From Metopolophium dirhodum (lineage: Eukaryota > Arthropoda > Insecta > Hemiptera > Aphididae): DNA of 64,000 bases. Positions 36,900 through 50,230 of the stretch are shown piece by piece (position 1 is the stretch's first letter; the number at the start of each line of letters is the position of its first letter). The stretch covers positions 8,678,393-8,742,392 of the forward strand of contig NC_083568.1 in assembly GCF_019925205.1 (NCBI RefSeq), given 5' to 3'. The notes under the pieces are model-generated. The model did not search any database and had not been told where the DNA came from. It was given only the letters and a program-made list of their open reading frames with translations. The translations under genes and the position numbers were made by a program.

Positions 36900-39690
36900 T
36901 CTATTTTTGACAACTGAGTCCATCTGTAACTATTTAATATTTAATTTTTATGTAAAGATATTTTTTTATACCTATGTTTTTTTTGTAATACATATAATGT
37001 AATACTGTAAATAATTAAATACATACAAGTTTAAAACTGTATAATTACTGATTATAGTTTAAGGTTAGTTGACAATGAATTGGCCTCTAAAATAACTAAA
37101 AACGTTCTGAACTTGAGAAAATATCAACTAATCTAAAAATATTATTTAAATCAATCAACATTATCTTTAAATGATAAAATATTTAAACTTTGCAACGTTG
37201 TTGGTGGTATGTATTAAAAATGTTTCAACGTCAGTTCATTCTAAACAAATTGTGTTAAATATAAAATAATAAAGACTTGATTTTAAATATTATAACTATA
37301 CATAATATGTTCCATTTTTAAATGTTTTTTTATGATTTACTATTTCTATTATATTTGGACTCAAAAATGTTGATTATAATTATAGTACACTTTAAAAATA
37401 TTATTTTGTTATAAACTATTTATAGTGACATGATATTATAAGTAATCATAAAAAATTCTCAAGTCCCTTTAGTTTAGTATACGACAAATGTTTTCTAAAT
37501 GACAACGAAAACGAAATACCTATATAAAATTGTTTGAGGAAAAATCGATGTTTTCCGTTTTAAAATCAAATTTTGTAAAACATTTCAATTTTAAACGTCT
37601 GTAAATAAATGTTTGCATATTATTAAGCATTTTCGATATTTATAAATAATTGCTGTAAGAACAACTTATTATGAGGAACCATTCTTTAGCTATTTGACCA
37701 AAAAAAAAATTAATTTTCAACATTTTTTCTAAAAAAAGTTAAAAAATTTCTTAAGCCTATAAATATAGCTTAATTTGAAAATAAAATAGATAAATTTTTA
37801 TAATTGTTTGAGTGAAATGTTTCAAGTTTCTACGATTAATATTTTACGGATTTCAACAACGAAATAATCAAAATTGATTGATGTGCAATCATTATTAAAT
37901 ACATAATAAAATAATAATAATAATATGCGAATAATTCTCAATAAATGTTTTTTTTTGCTTTAATCTAAATTATTTATTTAAAATTCTAGAAAAAAACCAT
38001 ATTAGGATTTAGGAATTTAGTATTAAATTTTCAAATCTTAAGTAATAAAACTAAACATTTATGAATTTTTAACCAAAAAATAATTTGACGGATTTCGAAT
38101 CGAAACGCTTATTAAAAAAATGTGTTATTATGTTTTTTCATTAATTGTATAATTGCTGTAATGAACATTTATGATACATTTTATACTGCATTTTCAAGGT
38201 TTTTGATTTAGCTCATTCCGTTATATGGGTATCTCGGGACCTTTCTAATTTAACCTCCCTGCACAGTACTAACTATATAATATCTATATATACAATTGGC
38301 TACCAGAAACTATCCCTTAAAGTTGAAGTGTGATTCGTCTTTTCTGCTTCAAAAAGAAATGACAGCTAGACTCAAGAGAAAAAACACAAATCATTGTAAA
38401 ACCCAATGCATTTATCGCTCTACTCAGAATAGGAAATTCTACAAAAATAATTTCATATAGAACTCTCGAGTTCATGCTCATCATTTCAATTCAAACGATA
38501 TGACCCCGGACATTCAAGTGAAGGTTAGTATTTGGTAAAGAACTGTTTATTACACAATTATTTTACTGATGATCACTCGGGTGGTATAGGCACGTCTTCA
38601 ACACCCGTAATCTAAGACGAGCTCTCTGGGGCACCAGAAATATAGTCACTTTAACTGTTAAGTAGGTAATCTGTTAATCTTAAATTGTAGACAATTTGTG
38701 GTACACATGTATTAATTATTCAATTATTGTTAATTTTCTAGAAACAAGAAGGTCAGCTGATTATAAATCATCACCTCGGCAATGTTTATAATTGTTAACA
38801 CATTATTAAGATGAATACATATTTCCGGTTTTATCGATGAAATTACATTGTTGTAAAATGCGTAATGGTTTTCACTTAAAACAATAATTATTATAATATT
38901 GAATACGACAATAATTATAATAAATGTTTTTATTTTGAGTTAACGAAAAATATAGTGTTAGGTGTTCGAAGTAAATCGTAGTTTTATTGCAATTAAACAT
39001 ATCAAGTATTTTATCTAACTTTTTTTTATAATTGGCGCAGTTTAAAATTGGAATAAATTAATTTATTTAACGAGCGATAATTATATTGTGATTTTTATTT
39101 ATTATTTGCATATTTGACCTATCTATTAAAAAAAAAAAAAATGATAGAGGGGGTAAAAAGTGGGGATATTTAGTGAACGACTATTATATTACTATATACG
39201 ATTATGTTTATTCTATTTAAAAAATAAAATATAAATATTACAATATTTAAACTATGCGCTTCTAATAATATAACGTTGCGAATAATACCCACAAGACAGT
39301 CGCCAACTTCAGAAGTGGACAGTTAACGAACATAGGCATTGATGACTTCCCTACGTCAACGAATAAAGGAACAATATTGAATTTCTTACATCGCATCCGA
39401 AACTACAACTATTATATTATGTCTCGCCGTCTCGATGTGTGAACAAGCGGAAAATGGTTTTGGTCGATCCGTTCAGAATCACAACATAAGTTACGAGCCG
39501 GGAATGACAAGATCTGATATCGTTCGATTTGGCATAAATAATGCATCTTGGTGATGGCGCTGTATGGTATTATATAATATATATGTATAATAATATGATG
39601 GACATGAATGAGAATATGAGATTGGTGTGACTCTACGGACAATGAATAAGTGTCAATATAGCTGATTGTAATAAAGTAATAAATAATAAT
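36900..39690. other. No gene seen
   Basis: AT-rich. A short R1 3'-end remnant lies at 38330-38440 (cattgtaaaacccaatgc, cgctctactcagaat). The minus ORF 39412-39642 has no recognisable domain. Confidence 0.5.
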
Positions 39691-39739
39691 ATAAATAACG
39701 TGCTACATTGTTATGATTAACAGTAATTGGTGGAAATTT

Positions 39740-39934
39740 AAATAATAGTTTTCTCTCTCGTTATCCGCGTGTCGCACACACTATTCACCGATCCGCTAGC
39801 GCAAATATTACATAATAATTATTACAAAATCATTCCGTTTGTCGTCGTATTTGATTCGAACGGTGTCTGCCGTCTGAGTGTACCATTATACACCTACGAT
39901 TGTTGTTTCACTACGTCGACTGTTTCATCAAAAT
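39740..39934 (+). other. Possible non-coding 5' exon of the RYamide receptor gene
   Basis: CG-containing sequence (gttatccgcgtgtcgc, gatccgctagcgc) ends in aaaATG followed directly by a good donor (gtaagc, 39935). The exon would end in phase 0 after ATG, as required by the receptor exon at 42990. Joined directly it would leave almost no extracellular N-terminus, so another exon may lie between, or the two may be unrelated. Confidence 0.25.
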
Positions 39935-41696
39935 GGTAAGCAATCATGAAAATGAATATAATATATTTTACTACTGTATTCTACCGATAGGTACTACCTA
40001 TATAATACAATATATTATATTATATTATTATAATATATTATAAAGTTTATTATAAATTATATCTTAATAACTTGCAGAAATAGACAAAATATTAGATATT
40101 TAACTTATTTAAGTATTCACAAATTAAATGAAATTAACATTATAATAGAAACTATACGGTGAGAGATAAAGCATACAAATGCATAATATTTTAATTTATT
40201 TTGAATTAAGACGTAAGTCAAAATGATATATTATTGTCTACGTATTATAGAGTTTACGGCGGAACGGATGGTTATTAAATTTATGTGTTGTACTGTTGTA
40301 GTAGTTCAGTATGAATTAAATGTAAATACATTGGAATGTGTATTGAATTGTATGAACTAAATATTAAAATAATTTATAAGAACCAATAAACCTGTGCCGA
40401 AATAATAATAATTCAAACGAAACATCATACGTAATAGTGCATTATGTTCTTCATAATATTCATGTCAAGAAAATATGTGTATCAATAACGTGTCTTAGAT
40501 AAAATATTAATAAACGAAAATAATTTGAGTAATGAAAAAGTTTATCATATTGGACGGAATACGTTTTCGTGCAGTATAGTTTAAATTATGTATATAATTT
40601 TCATTTTTTAACATAACATAAGCGATGATACTCCTATTTTTCAGTTAATTTCTTAGTACCTAAGTACTTTTTTGTGTATACATATAATTTGAAAATCTTA
40701 TAGGCCTAACTTTTACATTTTTGTTAAAGATTAAATCTATATTATCATTGTGCGTTTTTTTTACTACTATAGTAGAGACATTTTCATATTTCGAATCAGA
40801 ATGTTTTTCCGCATACATTTATGTTAAATATTGAATTTTCAATTTATTGTTATTTCCTAGGTATTTATAAGTATTTAAAATTTAGATGAGCATTGGAACA
40901 TAAATAATTAACCGGGCAGTGAAATCATTCAATTCCCATACAAATCTTGAAATATTATGTAATAAAATAACATTAAAATACTACCCATGCGTTTTTGTGC
41001 TATATCTATCACTGTGACCTAAAGTTTCTATTATACTCATTTAATTTTAATTGTTATTACTATAATACTATTTTGTATACTTAGAACATAATTTCTTCTA
41101 CAGATAAAGTCAATTAAATGTTTGGGTTATTATTGTTTGAGTACCAACCTAATTTATATCCTGGTCCATTTTCATATAATATTTTACTTCAATGGATTGT
41201 TAGAAAAAAACTTTTTTAAACTTTTTATCCAAACAGTATATGTGAAAAGGAGATTCAACATACAAAAAAAAAAAAATAATCAAACAAACAATTTAACATT
41301 TTTTATTTTTTTTGATACTGTTTGGAATGCATCGCAAAAATGCTTAAAAACGTACTAAAGCTTAATGTTTTTATAATAATTTAATAGGGTCTATAAAAGT
41401 TTAATAAACCTTATGTTTATGTATACTATTATACTATGTATGGTTCATTGTACCTATATTATATACCTAATGGTATTATGTAGTAGAGCCTCTGAGCTAA
41501 TGTTTATAACCATAAAAGTGTATATTAAATTCAAAAGTAGCTATTTTCAGTAGGTACATACACAAAAATCGATTATGATAAAAAAATATTATTTTCATAC
41601 ATATTTTTGAAATGTGATTAAATATAGTATATTATGTTAGGTAACTACCTGAAAGATATTTTTGAGCAGTTTAACTGTGGAAAAACATTTTAAAAA

Positions 41697-42680
41697 AAGG
41701 TGGATAAGTGGATGTCGCTCTGCTGTACAGTAGGTTACAAGTGGGTCACTGTAATGGATGGTGTTAAATTTGAATTCAATGATATAATCATTGTATAAGA
41801 AAAACGATTTTGAGCGAAAACGGTCAGTCAGCCTATGATAGGAGCCTATGAAATAAGTATATTTGATGATATTATTGTGAATAAAGTAATTTATATATAA
41901 CCTATTTACGTGGAGCATTGTTTTAAATTTTCAATCCTTAGCCATAAAAGTTAAACATTTTATACATTTTTAACTACAAAATAATTAATAAATTATAAAT
42001 TTGATAAATGTTGTCAAAATTTGAACTTTAAATGCTTATAAAAAAAAATTGTGCCTATGTATTTTTAATATTTTTCAACTGCTATGAGAACGATATATCA
42101 GGAGCCTTATATTCAATTTTCACGCTTTTTTACCCAACAAATAAAATGTTATTGATATTTATAGAAAAAAAAACTAAAAAAATTGAAAACTGACAATGTC
42201 CGTAAACAGCTCAAAAAGAGTCAAAATATTTTCAAAATGTTATGCTGTATAGAAAACGCTAATATAAACATTCAGTGAAATTTTCAAGTATCTACAGTCA
42301 TTCGTTTTAGAGTTACACCAAAAACCAAAATCGATTTTCTCGAAAACAGATTTTGCGTAAAAATTCCCGTTTTTCCTTAATTTTTCTTTTGTTTTTCACG
42401 TCGCTTTTGAAAACTACTGGGAAATTTTTACTTTTGACCCCCCAAAGTACCAACTAGATTCACTTTCCTATCAGAAAAGTTACTGTTGAAAAGAATCCAA
42501 GCACTTTTACTGTCCTAAAAGGTGATGACAGACACAAAAATAAAAAAATAAAAAAAAAACACGCATCATTGTAAAATTAATACATTCATCGATTCGCTCA
42601 GAATCTAAAAAAAAAATAAAAAAAAAAACACACATCATTGTAAAATCAATACATTCATCGCTTCGCTCAGAATCTAAAAT
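41697..42680 (+). repeat. R1 interspersed repeat, longest copy
   Basis: Runs from taagtggatgtcgctctgct and cagtaggttacaagtgggtc to the terminal cgctcagaatctaaaa. The terminal 70 bp or so are tandemly doubled (42535-42608 and 42610-42680). No protein encoded. The family ends are shared by 62803-63298. Confidence 0.75.
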
Positions 42681-42989
42681 GGCTACATTAGATCTCATAT
42701 TGTTTAAAAATAACATTAATCACAATTTTTTTTTATGTGATTTCCAACTGACCCAATATTTTTTATTTACAACAATTTTACTCTTGATTGAATCCATGTG
42801 GTGTACCCAGGTACTGAATTCCAACGAACAGCTCTAATGAAAAAAAAAACAATTAAGTTGGCTTAAATTACTAGAACATCAAATTGGGTTCGAGTAAATA
42901 GGTATAGGTACACATCTTTAACATGATATAATATTATAATTATATGATCAACGAGAATTAATTTAAATCGGTTGTTGTACGATTTATAG

Positions 42990-45900
42990 ATTTCGATCGG
43001 GTTCCAGACGGTCGTCTACCTGATGTATACGGCCGTGTTCATCGTGTCGCTGGTCGGCAACGGACTAGTGTGTTATGTTGTCATGTCCTCAACGCAAATG
43101 CAATCGGTCACCAACATGTTCATCGTGAACATGGCCGTCGGTGACCTGGTCATGACTCTGTTCTGTGTTCCCTTCCCGTTCGTCGCCTCGTTCCTATTGC
43201 AGTATTGGCCGCTGGAAAACTACTTGTGCCAAACCTTCACATTCGGCAAAATCGTCGCCGTGTTGGTAAGTCACATTTGGTGGGTGGTAACTGGGGGTGG
43301 GGGGGGGGGGGAAAGTAAAAATAGGTATCGTATTACCGGGGATCTTAATATGTATTTTTTATGAAGAAAAACATAATCCGTATTAGTGCTGAGTGGTTTA
43401 TAACAGTCAAATACCAATTAACCGTGTCAATGTAACTATAAGTTGGCGATTCCATTGAGCAGTAGAAAAATTAGTGTAATTTTGTAAAAAAATGTATTTT
43501 CATATTTTTTTTACTTTTATGAGATTTTTTTCTACAAAAAAGTAATCATTTCAACTATCGATTAATGTGAACCAACACAAAGCTTCTTCTAGCTCCAAAT
43601 CAACACACAACTGTGTGTAGAATCAACTACAGATTTTTAAGCTCTAACTATTTATTCTTGTTATGTTTCTTTAAGTAGGTATATAGGTCTGCGTAACACG
43701 GCGCATCGTATAAGCAAAATAGGCACATTAAAGCGTTCGGGAACATTATTGTGGAATATTTTATGCATGCAATACTATGAATTATATCTGTAGTAAAATA
43801 CCAACGCTTGAAACGTTATTTAAATAGTATGTACCTACATAGGTATATAATATATTAGTTTATCTTCGAATATTAATTGTACCAGATTGTCAGCGTTTTA
43901 GGTAGACCGAACTTGTATTATGTTTATAATTTAATTTTTGTATGGAAGACTTTACAGGTCCACTACAGTACACTACAGCGAATGTGTTAAATGTTGTTTT
44001 CAAAACTGAGTAAACAGATAAAAGTATATATAATTGGATTGTTTACGAAAATATTGAAAATATTTTAACACGGAAATACGATAATAGACTGATATAAAAT
44101 ATTATAATGCATATTGGTATATTAAAACGTTGTAAATTATTCCCATAATAACTAAATACTTGTAGATCTTTTCGAATATTAAGAATACGAATAATTTTAT
44201 TGTCGTGTTTCATACAGGTGAGTGCATATACTTTGGTGGCCATCAGTCTCAACAGGTATAGAGCGATTATGTGGCCACTGAAACAAAGAACTAGAAAGTG
44301 CCAGGCTAAATACATAATAGCATTTGTTTGGACAATGTCTGTCATTACAGCGTTTCCTTTTTTACGAGCTACTTCGTTAGATCAGGTAATATTTATTTTT
44401 AAGCAGTTAATTTTTTATTTATTCATCATACCTATTTTCTTTTTTCTAGAGTACAAAAATACATGTAATCATTTTATAATACAAACTTTAATTTATTAAA
44501 ATTAATTACGAAAATAGTATTTAATATTTAAATTTGCACCGCGGAAATCTGACGTTTTTCTTCTAATATGAGGGATTTATTGATTGCAAGTAATAATATT
44601 GTTGATTGGTTTCTGACATATATTGTATAAAATATAGATAAAATTTGAAACAAAATCAACGAATAAATTAAATTATACTAAGTAGATACGAAAATGCATC
44701 TTATGAAAAAAATAAGTTTAAGTTTAAAGTAACAATAATATAAAGTTTTATAATAAATTAAAACTAATGAATATTTTATAATTTATAGAAAAACTGAAGT
44801 TTCAACACTTATAAGTTACAACCATATAAATATGTATACATTAAATATTGTGCATTGTGCAAGCATATTACTCTCATTCTAAGCCACCGTTGTACTTCTC
44901 GAAATTGTACTATTTAAATTTCTTACTATTATGAAATGTACAGTCCAATCAAAAATTAATCACATAAAGGTCATACAAGATGATGATACTTAGACAACAA
45001 ATTCCTATTGCGAACTCTGAAATTTAATCAGACATCTTTAATATTAAATTAAATATTATTCTTTTTCTTCTATTATCTGTGTACACGTATAACTTTGAAA
45101 TATTTATTTTAAATTAAATTAAATTAAATTAATTTTTTTACATTAATTTTTTTATATAAGTTTTTACACAATCTTTAACATGCGCCTGTAATATTATATC
45201 TGACTCGTACCAATTTTATGTACCTAATACCTATATATTATACATTATACAATATTATTAAAATTTATTTACTTTATTCGGTTTTTATTACTCGTTAGAG
45301 ATTCGACATTTACTTTTGCTCTGACAAATGGCCAAGTGAATACTTCCGACGGCTCTCTAATGCTGGATTATTTATATTGCAATGCTGTATTCCATTTTCC
45401 ATCCTGTTGTTTACTAATGTTCACATTGGAATTGTCGTGTGGGGTAAAATACCTCCCGGCGAGGCACAAAATTCCAGAGATATTAAGATGGCCAAGTCAA
45501 TAAGAAAAGTAACACTTTACAAATATTAAGAACGTCCAAATATGTCAAAATTTTTTTTTCGATTTTCATAGATGATAAAAATGATGGCAACTGTGGTCAT
45601 AGCATTCGTTGTTTGTTGGCTGCCATATGATATCCTTTTGGTAAGTTCTCCCTATTTTCTAAATTTTATAGGTAAACATTATACCTTACAGACACTCGCT
45701 CCACTTTAACTATTTACATTAGCTTAAAAATTAAAACGATTAATTATGAAACATCACTCACCAACAAACATGTGTTTATGTAAAAGTTGATTCAAGTACT
45801 GTTTTATTCATATATCAATCCTCTGAGGAATATTTTATACTACATGTTCGAAGACATTTTTAGACCAATTCAATAAATAATAAAAATTATCGTTGCAAAG

Positions 45901-47307
45901 TGTCCCTTAAATTGAAACAAATATTTAAATTTAAAAAAAAAATGTTTTAAAAAATTTAAAGTCAAATACATATATAACTATCAACTAATATTGACAAAAA
46001 AAAAACACAATTTTTTTCTCCAATTAATCGTGCAAATGATATTATGTAATATTATAACAAGACGGTCCACTAAGTTATTTTGAATAAATTAAAAATTGTC
46101 CTTATCACACCTTGACATATGTAAGGTATAATAAATTAAAACGACCAGGACAATTTTTTTACGTATTGGTAGTACAGTTTCTTGTAATTTTTTTAATATT
46201 TAAAATGTTTATATATAGATATAATATAATTAATTTATAATTTATAACTGCTATTTGTACTCGTGTATACGCATAATATAATACCTAGTACTATAATTTG
46301 ATTTATCGATTGATTTTCTCAACTGAACTATGAGCGATTTGCATTCGGTAATAATATACCTAATTAATATACATAATATCATACTTTTGAGCGAATCGTC
46401 CGTCTCCGAATATGATACGGCAATTAGCGACGATGATACCTACTATAACCATTATCAATTATAGTAAATCGTTTAAAAAATTAGGTCGATATTATTATCG
46501 TAAACGTTTTTGATATAAAGTACCTACTCATTCACAATATGGGTGTATACTAGTTGCCTAATCTAACCGAGGTCACACATAGGTCGATCGATGATTGATT
46601 GAATAATCCATAATGTATGATTTGCCTCCCAAATTTTTTTTGCAAATAAAAAGGTTATAGTACTATTGTTGTATTCCAATGGTAGGTAGTAAGTGCATGG
46701 TAAAAGTGATTTAGACATATTATTTTGTAAACACCTAAAATATATTGTTTGTTAATGTTGGGCCTCGGTTATGGTTGGTTGAGAATCACATGTGGGGCGA
46801 GGATTCGTTACTAAATACCCCGGGTGGTCACCCATCCGGGAACTAGCGACGCCGGCCAGTGATTGACCTTGGAACACGTTACGGTGGCCGAAGCAGGCCA
46901 CCGAGCCACGCCAGGCCCCTCGCGCTATTATTGTACTATTTATTATCGCTACATTATCATCATAATATTATATCATTATTGTGGTACCCGTGTTCCGCAC
47001 AAATATGTCGCAGGTGTTGAGGGCGTACGGGATGTCGCTGCGCGCGTGGAGCAACCAGCCGTACGTGTGGTTCGCGTTCCACTGGCTGGCCATATCGCAC
47101 ACGTGTTACAACCCGCTCATCTACTTCTGCATGAACACCCGGTACCGGGCCGGTTTCGTGTCGGCGCTGCGCAGCGTGCCGGGACTCGGGTACGTGCCGG
47201 CCCGCCAAGACGGCGACGGCCTGCCGGGGCCCGGTTGGCCGCGCGCCCCGTCCGAGGTTCTTGTTCGACAGTTCCGGCTGCGTGCCCCGTCCGAGGTTCT
47301 TGTCTGA
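42990..47307 (+). CDS. RYa-R: RYamide receptor (neuropeptide Y-like class A GPCR), 5' end missing
   Basis: Five exons (42990-43265, 44218-44385, 45299-45508, 45572-45640, 47014-47307) join in phase 0 to 338 residues covering TM1 to the C-tail. Markers in order: GNGLVCYVV (TM1), NMAVGDLVMTLFCVPF (TM2, Asp2.50), LLQYWP and the TM3 Cys, SAYTLVAISLNRYRAIMWPL (TM3), IPFSILLFTNV (TM5), WGKIPPGEAQNSRD loop, CWLPYD (TM6), PYVWFAFHWLAISHTCYNP and NPLIY (TM7). This matches my recollection of Drosophila RYa-R (CG5811). It would couple RYamide peptides to G proteins at the plasma membrane. Oddities: NRY instead of DRY; a short tail with a 39-bp tandem duplication (APSEVLV twice), the stop at 47305 lying in the second unit. 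The exon with the extracellular N-terminus was not found; ATG 43023 lies inside TM1. A 5S-like SINE lies in the last intron. Confidence 0.9.
46750..46930 (-). repeat. 5S rRNA-derived SINE-like repeat
   Basis: On the minus strand, ctagttcccggatgggtgac with the following cacccgggg matches the 3' half of 5S rRNA (gttagtacttggatgggtgac, cgcctggg). A diverged partial copy is at 54520-54580. It lies about 85 bp before receptor exon 5. Confidence 0.55.
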
Positions 47308-47322
47308 CAGTTCCGGACGCGA
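47245..47322 (+). repeat. 39-bp tandem duplication in the receptor C-tail
   Basis: gccccgtccgaggttcttgt occurs at 47245 and again at 47284, each followed by (c)gacagttccgg. The second unit has tctga where the first has ttcga, which supplies the stop codon. Confidence 0.85.
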
Positions 47323-49590
47323 GTCTTCGCCAAATTGCGTATCGGATGTGATACCATAGTACCTGTACCTGTACCTATAAATATTATAAAGTCGCACGTT
47401 TTTCAAATATACGTGAAAAACTACGTCTGGCGTAAGCGATGTTCTTATTATATACATAAGTAGGGTCTGGATTTCAAGGCAATGTTATAAGTAAACAGTA
47501 AAAACAGCACTAAAAATGTGAAAAAATCATTTGTGGAAATTTAAATGTGGAAAAACGGTTAAACTGACGAATAATCTTGAATCTACGCGTTATTATATTA
47601 TTATTTTAATCTATAGACAGGTAGTACTGTTGTAGGGATTAGATGTAATTTCATAAACGTTAAATTGTATTAACTTAAATCAAAATATACTCGATAAATA
47701 TCGCCGATGACAAAACTCATGAAAAATAATGTTAAACATAACACCGACAATGCGTTGTCTTCACGAGCTCTTATCGATTTATACCGTCAATACTTATATA
47801 CAACTATCAAATCCATTGAAAATTAAACACGATTAAATAAAAAAAAAGAGAAGATAGCAAAAAGGCAAAATATATATATTCATTATTTTAGAAATTAAAT
47901 GAAACACATTTTGATACAAAAATTATTTTTCTGTTATATATAAAAAAAATATTAATTTGCCTTCAAATCCGAACCCTATATACAATACATATTTTATAGC
48001 GATGACAGTTTCGTGTGTGTATAGTCTGTACCCGCTGCAACGCTCAAAAAAATAAAATTCATTTGTGTTGTACATTTATTTTAATTTTTTTATGTTATTG
48101 TTATGTATTATTATATTAATGAATGGAACAGGAGCTGGGAATAATAAAGTGTATGCACATCAAAAGTGTTAAAACCTTAGCTACCCGAGCTCCGACACCT
48201 GTAGTTTTGCGGGATCGTAAATTTTATTGACATAATAATTATTGTTTGTTAAATAACTATAAGTTGTGTTTTACAATTAAATTACTATAGACATCATCTT
48301 CAACACTATATTCGTTTATCAACATGCACCTGTTACACTGACGGGTATCACGGGAGTGCCCTTCGTGTTCCCATTTTCGGGGTTATATTTTGAGTGCTCT
48401 GCAGTGTTGACATTATAATAATATATGATTCCTTCTGGGATATTTTTCTTTATTTTAGTTGTAATACACATTTTAATAATATAGTTTAATTTTAACGTAT
48501 TATGACGTATTATTATATAATGTAATATAATGAACGTTATTGTTTGGCGGCACGCAACTGACAATGTTATACATATTATATGTGTCAATACAATAAAAAG
48601 ATTGCAGTGTTTGGCAGTGTGATTTGGATTTCAGCTGTCCGATATATTATTATAATATTGTTACTATATATTGTATTGTATATTATATAATGCATAATAT
48701 GAGTACGCTCTCTACTCGAATGTGTGACTACCATTCCCTGTCCATCGAAGTCCCTGTCTTAGATTTTAAGGACATAGGTAGATCGGATCGAGTGAGTGCA
48801 AAGTAAATCCTTGCACTGCATTGTGCAGCATATTAATATTTGGTATCTATGATCTATCTGATATAGTCGGGTCTAGTACGACTGTTCGCTAAGTTGGTAT
48901 CGAGGATTATAATATAATGGCATGTGTTACCTATAAAATATAAATATATCTATATAGACTACCACGATTACCACACCAGTAATAGTATAGTATAACTGCT
49001 GATTGAATAATGAATAGGTTTATTGTCCATAGTGTTCTATATAAACCATGTTTTGTGAGTACAATAAAGTACGATAAAAAAATAGCTATGCACTCTAGTA
49101 CTGTTTGATTTATTTAAATTGATAGTGTCACGAGCTAAATCTATAATCGTCTTACCATCGGTAATATCTAGGCCAATGACCAATATCTTTTTAACTTACC
49201 TTTTCACTTTACGTGAGGTAAGATGGTATACCTACGTTTATCGTTTCACGTCCGTGTCTTTTAGACTTCATCGACCACAAATAGTGATTCCCCGGCGCAG
49301 TTCATTCTCAAGGTAAGGTGTTAACGTTTACAAACAATGTTTAACACACAATTTGGTCGGAAGCTCTTTAATTAGATAAAAAAAATAATTCACTTGGGCT
49401 GTGCTACAACAGTTATCGCTTGTCCACGTACAACTTTTGCACAAACACTCTTACCGAACTCCGCGTCAGAAGAGTGACTCGTATGTAAATATAATTGTTT
49501 AATTTTTTTTTTTAAGGGGATTCGATACCGTGACTTTCTGTTTTTGTCTAGCACACACGCAACATAGGATTTTAGACTGGTTCTTTGCCA
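47308..49590. other. No confident gene; 3' flank of the receptor gene
   Basis: AT-rich. A minus-strand frame at 48319-48588 contains IPEGIIYYYNVNTAEHSKYN, vaguely WW-domain-like, but has no clear splice or start context. Confidence 0.45.
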
Positions 49591-49599
49591 AACATACCA

Positions 49600-49858
49600 A
49601 TTGATCTAATGAAGCGATAAGAATTATAAAAACACATTTGAATTTGTCGTCAAGTCTACTTGAAATCGACTTTCCCACATTTTTGATTTTAAATTCTCCA
49701 AAAATTAAAATACGAAAATTTTTAAATACTCTTTTTTAATATGACATTTTTAGGAATTTGGAGGATAATATCAAACATGTGGGAAAGTCGATTTCAAGAA
49801 GACTTGACGACAAATTCATATCTGTTTTCAGAATTCTTATCGCTTCAATAGATCGAAT
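49600..49858. repeat. Foldback repeat with about 95-bp arms
   Basis: Left arm (gaagcgataagaatt, aatttgtcgtcaagtct, cttgaaatcgactttcccac) recurs in inverse at 49765-49858 (gtgggaaagtcgatttcaag, agacttgacgacaaatt, aattcttatcgcttc). The loop is about 60 bp. A transcript would form a long hairpin. Confidence 0.8.
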
Positions 49859-49942
49859 CTCGATGAATGCTATTAGGGAGTAGTAAAACTCCACATCGCT
49901 ATAACACAGTCAGATTTGAACAAAGGTACCTAATGTTGTTTC

Positions 49943-50222
49943 CACGGACTAAGATATAATGGACTGGAAACGTGCAGCTTATCACGGCCACGAATGTATG
50001 TACAAGAAGCAAAGTACGGGGGGTCGCGATGTGTTCTTGGAGTTCACAGCGCCATCTGCATTTCACACGGACTAAGATACAAATTGTGTAGCCAAATCAA
50101 ACCACCGGTAGCGCTGAAAACTTCAAGAACGGTGTTCTTATCAGCTAAGTGACACCTTTTCGTGGCCGTCCCCCGACCTCCGCCGACCGTGTCGTTTACA
50201 GTCCATTATATCTTAGTCCGTG
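49943..50222. mobile_element. 280-bp hAT-type MITE with 8-bp TSD
   Basis: Left end CACGGACTAAGATATAATGG continues gactg and is inverted at the right end (cagtccattatatcttagtc, cgtg). The flanks are identical GTTGTTTC (49935-49942 and 50223-50230). An internal second copy of the end motif (cacggactaagata, about 50070) suggests nesting or subterminal repeats. No coding sequence. Confidence 0.85.
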
Positions 50223-50230
50223 GTTGTTTC

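Noticed and set aside
38580..38640. tRNA-like text (gtggtataggcacgtcttca, aacacccgtaatc)
   Set aside because: No cloverleaf or T-arm could be assembled.
41122..41358. 78-residue ORF as the missing N-terminal exon of the receptor
   Set aside because: Low-complexity, lacks glycosylation sites and suitable splice signals.
46863..47457. ORFs of about 160 residues over the last receptor exon (46863-47351 plus, 46960-47457 minus)
   Set aside because: Shadows of the receptor frame 47014-47307 in GC-rich DNA.
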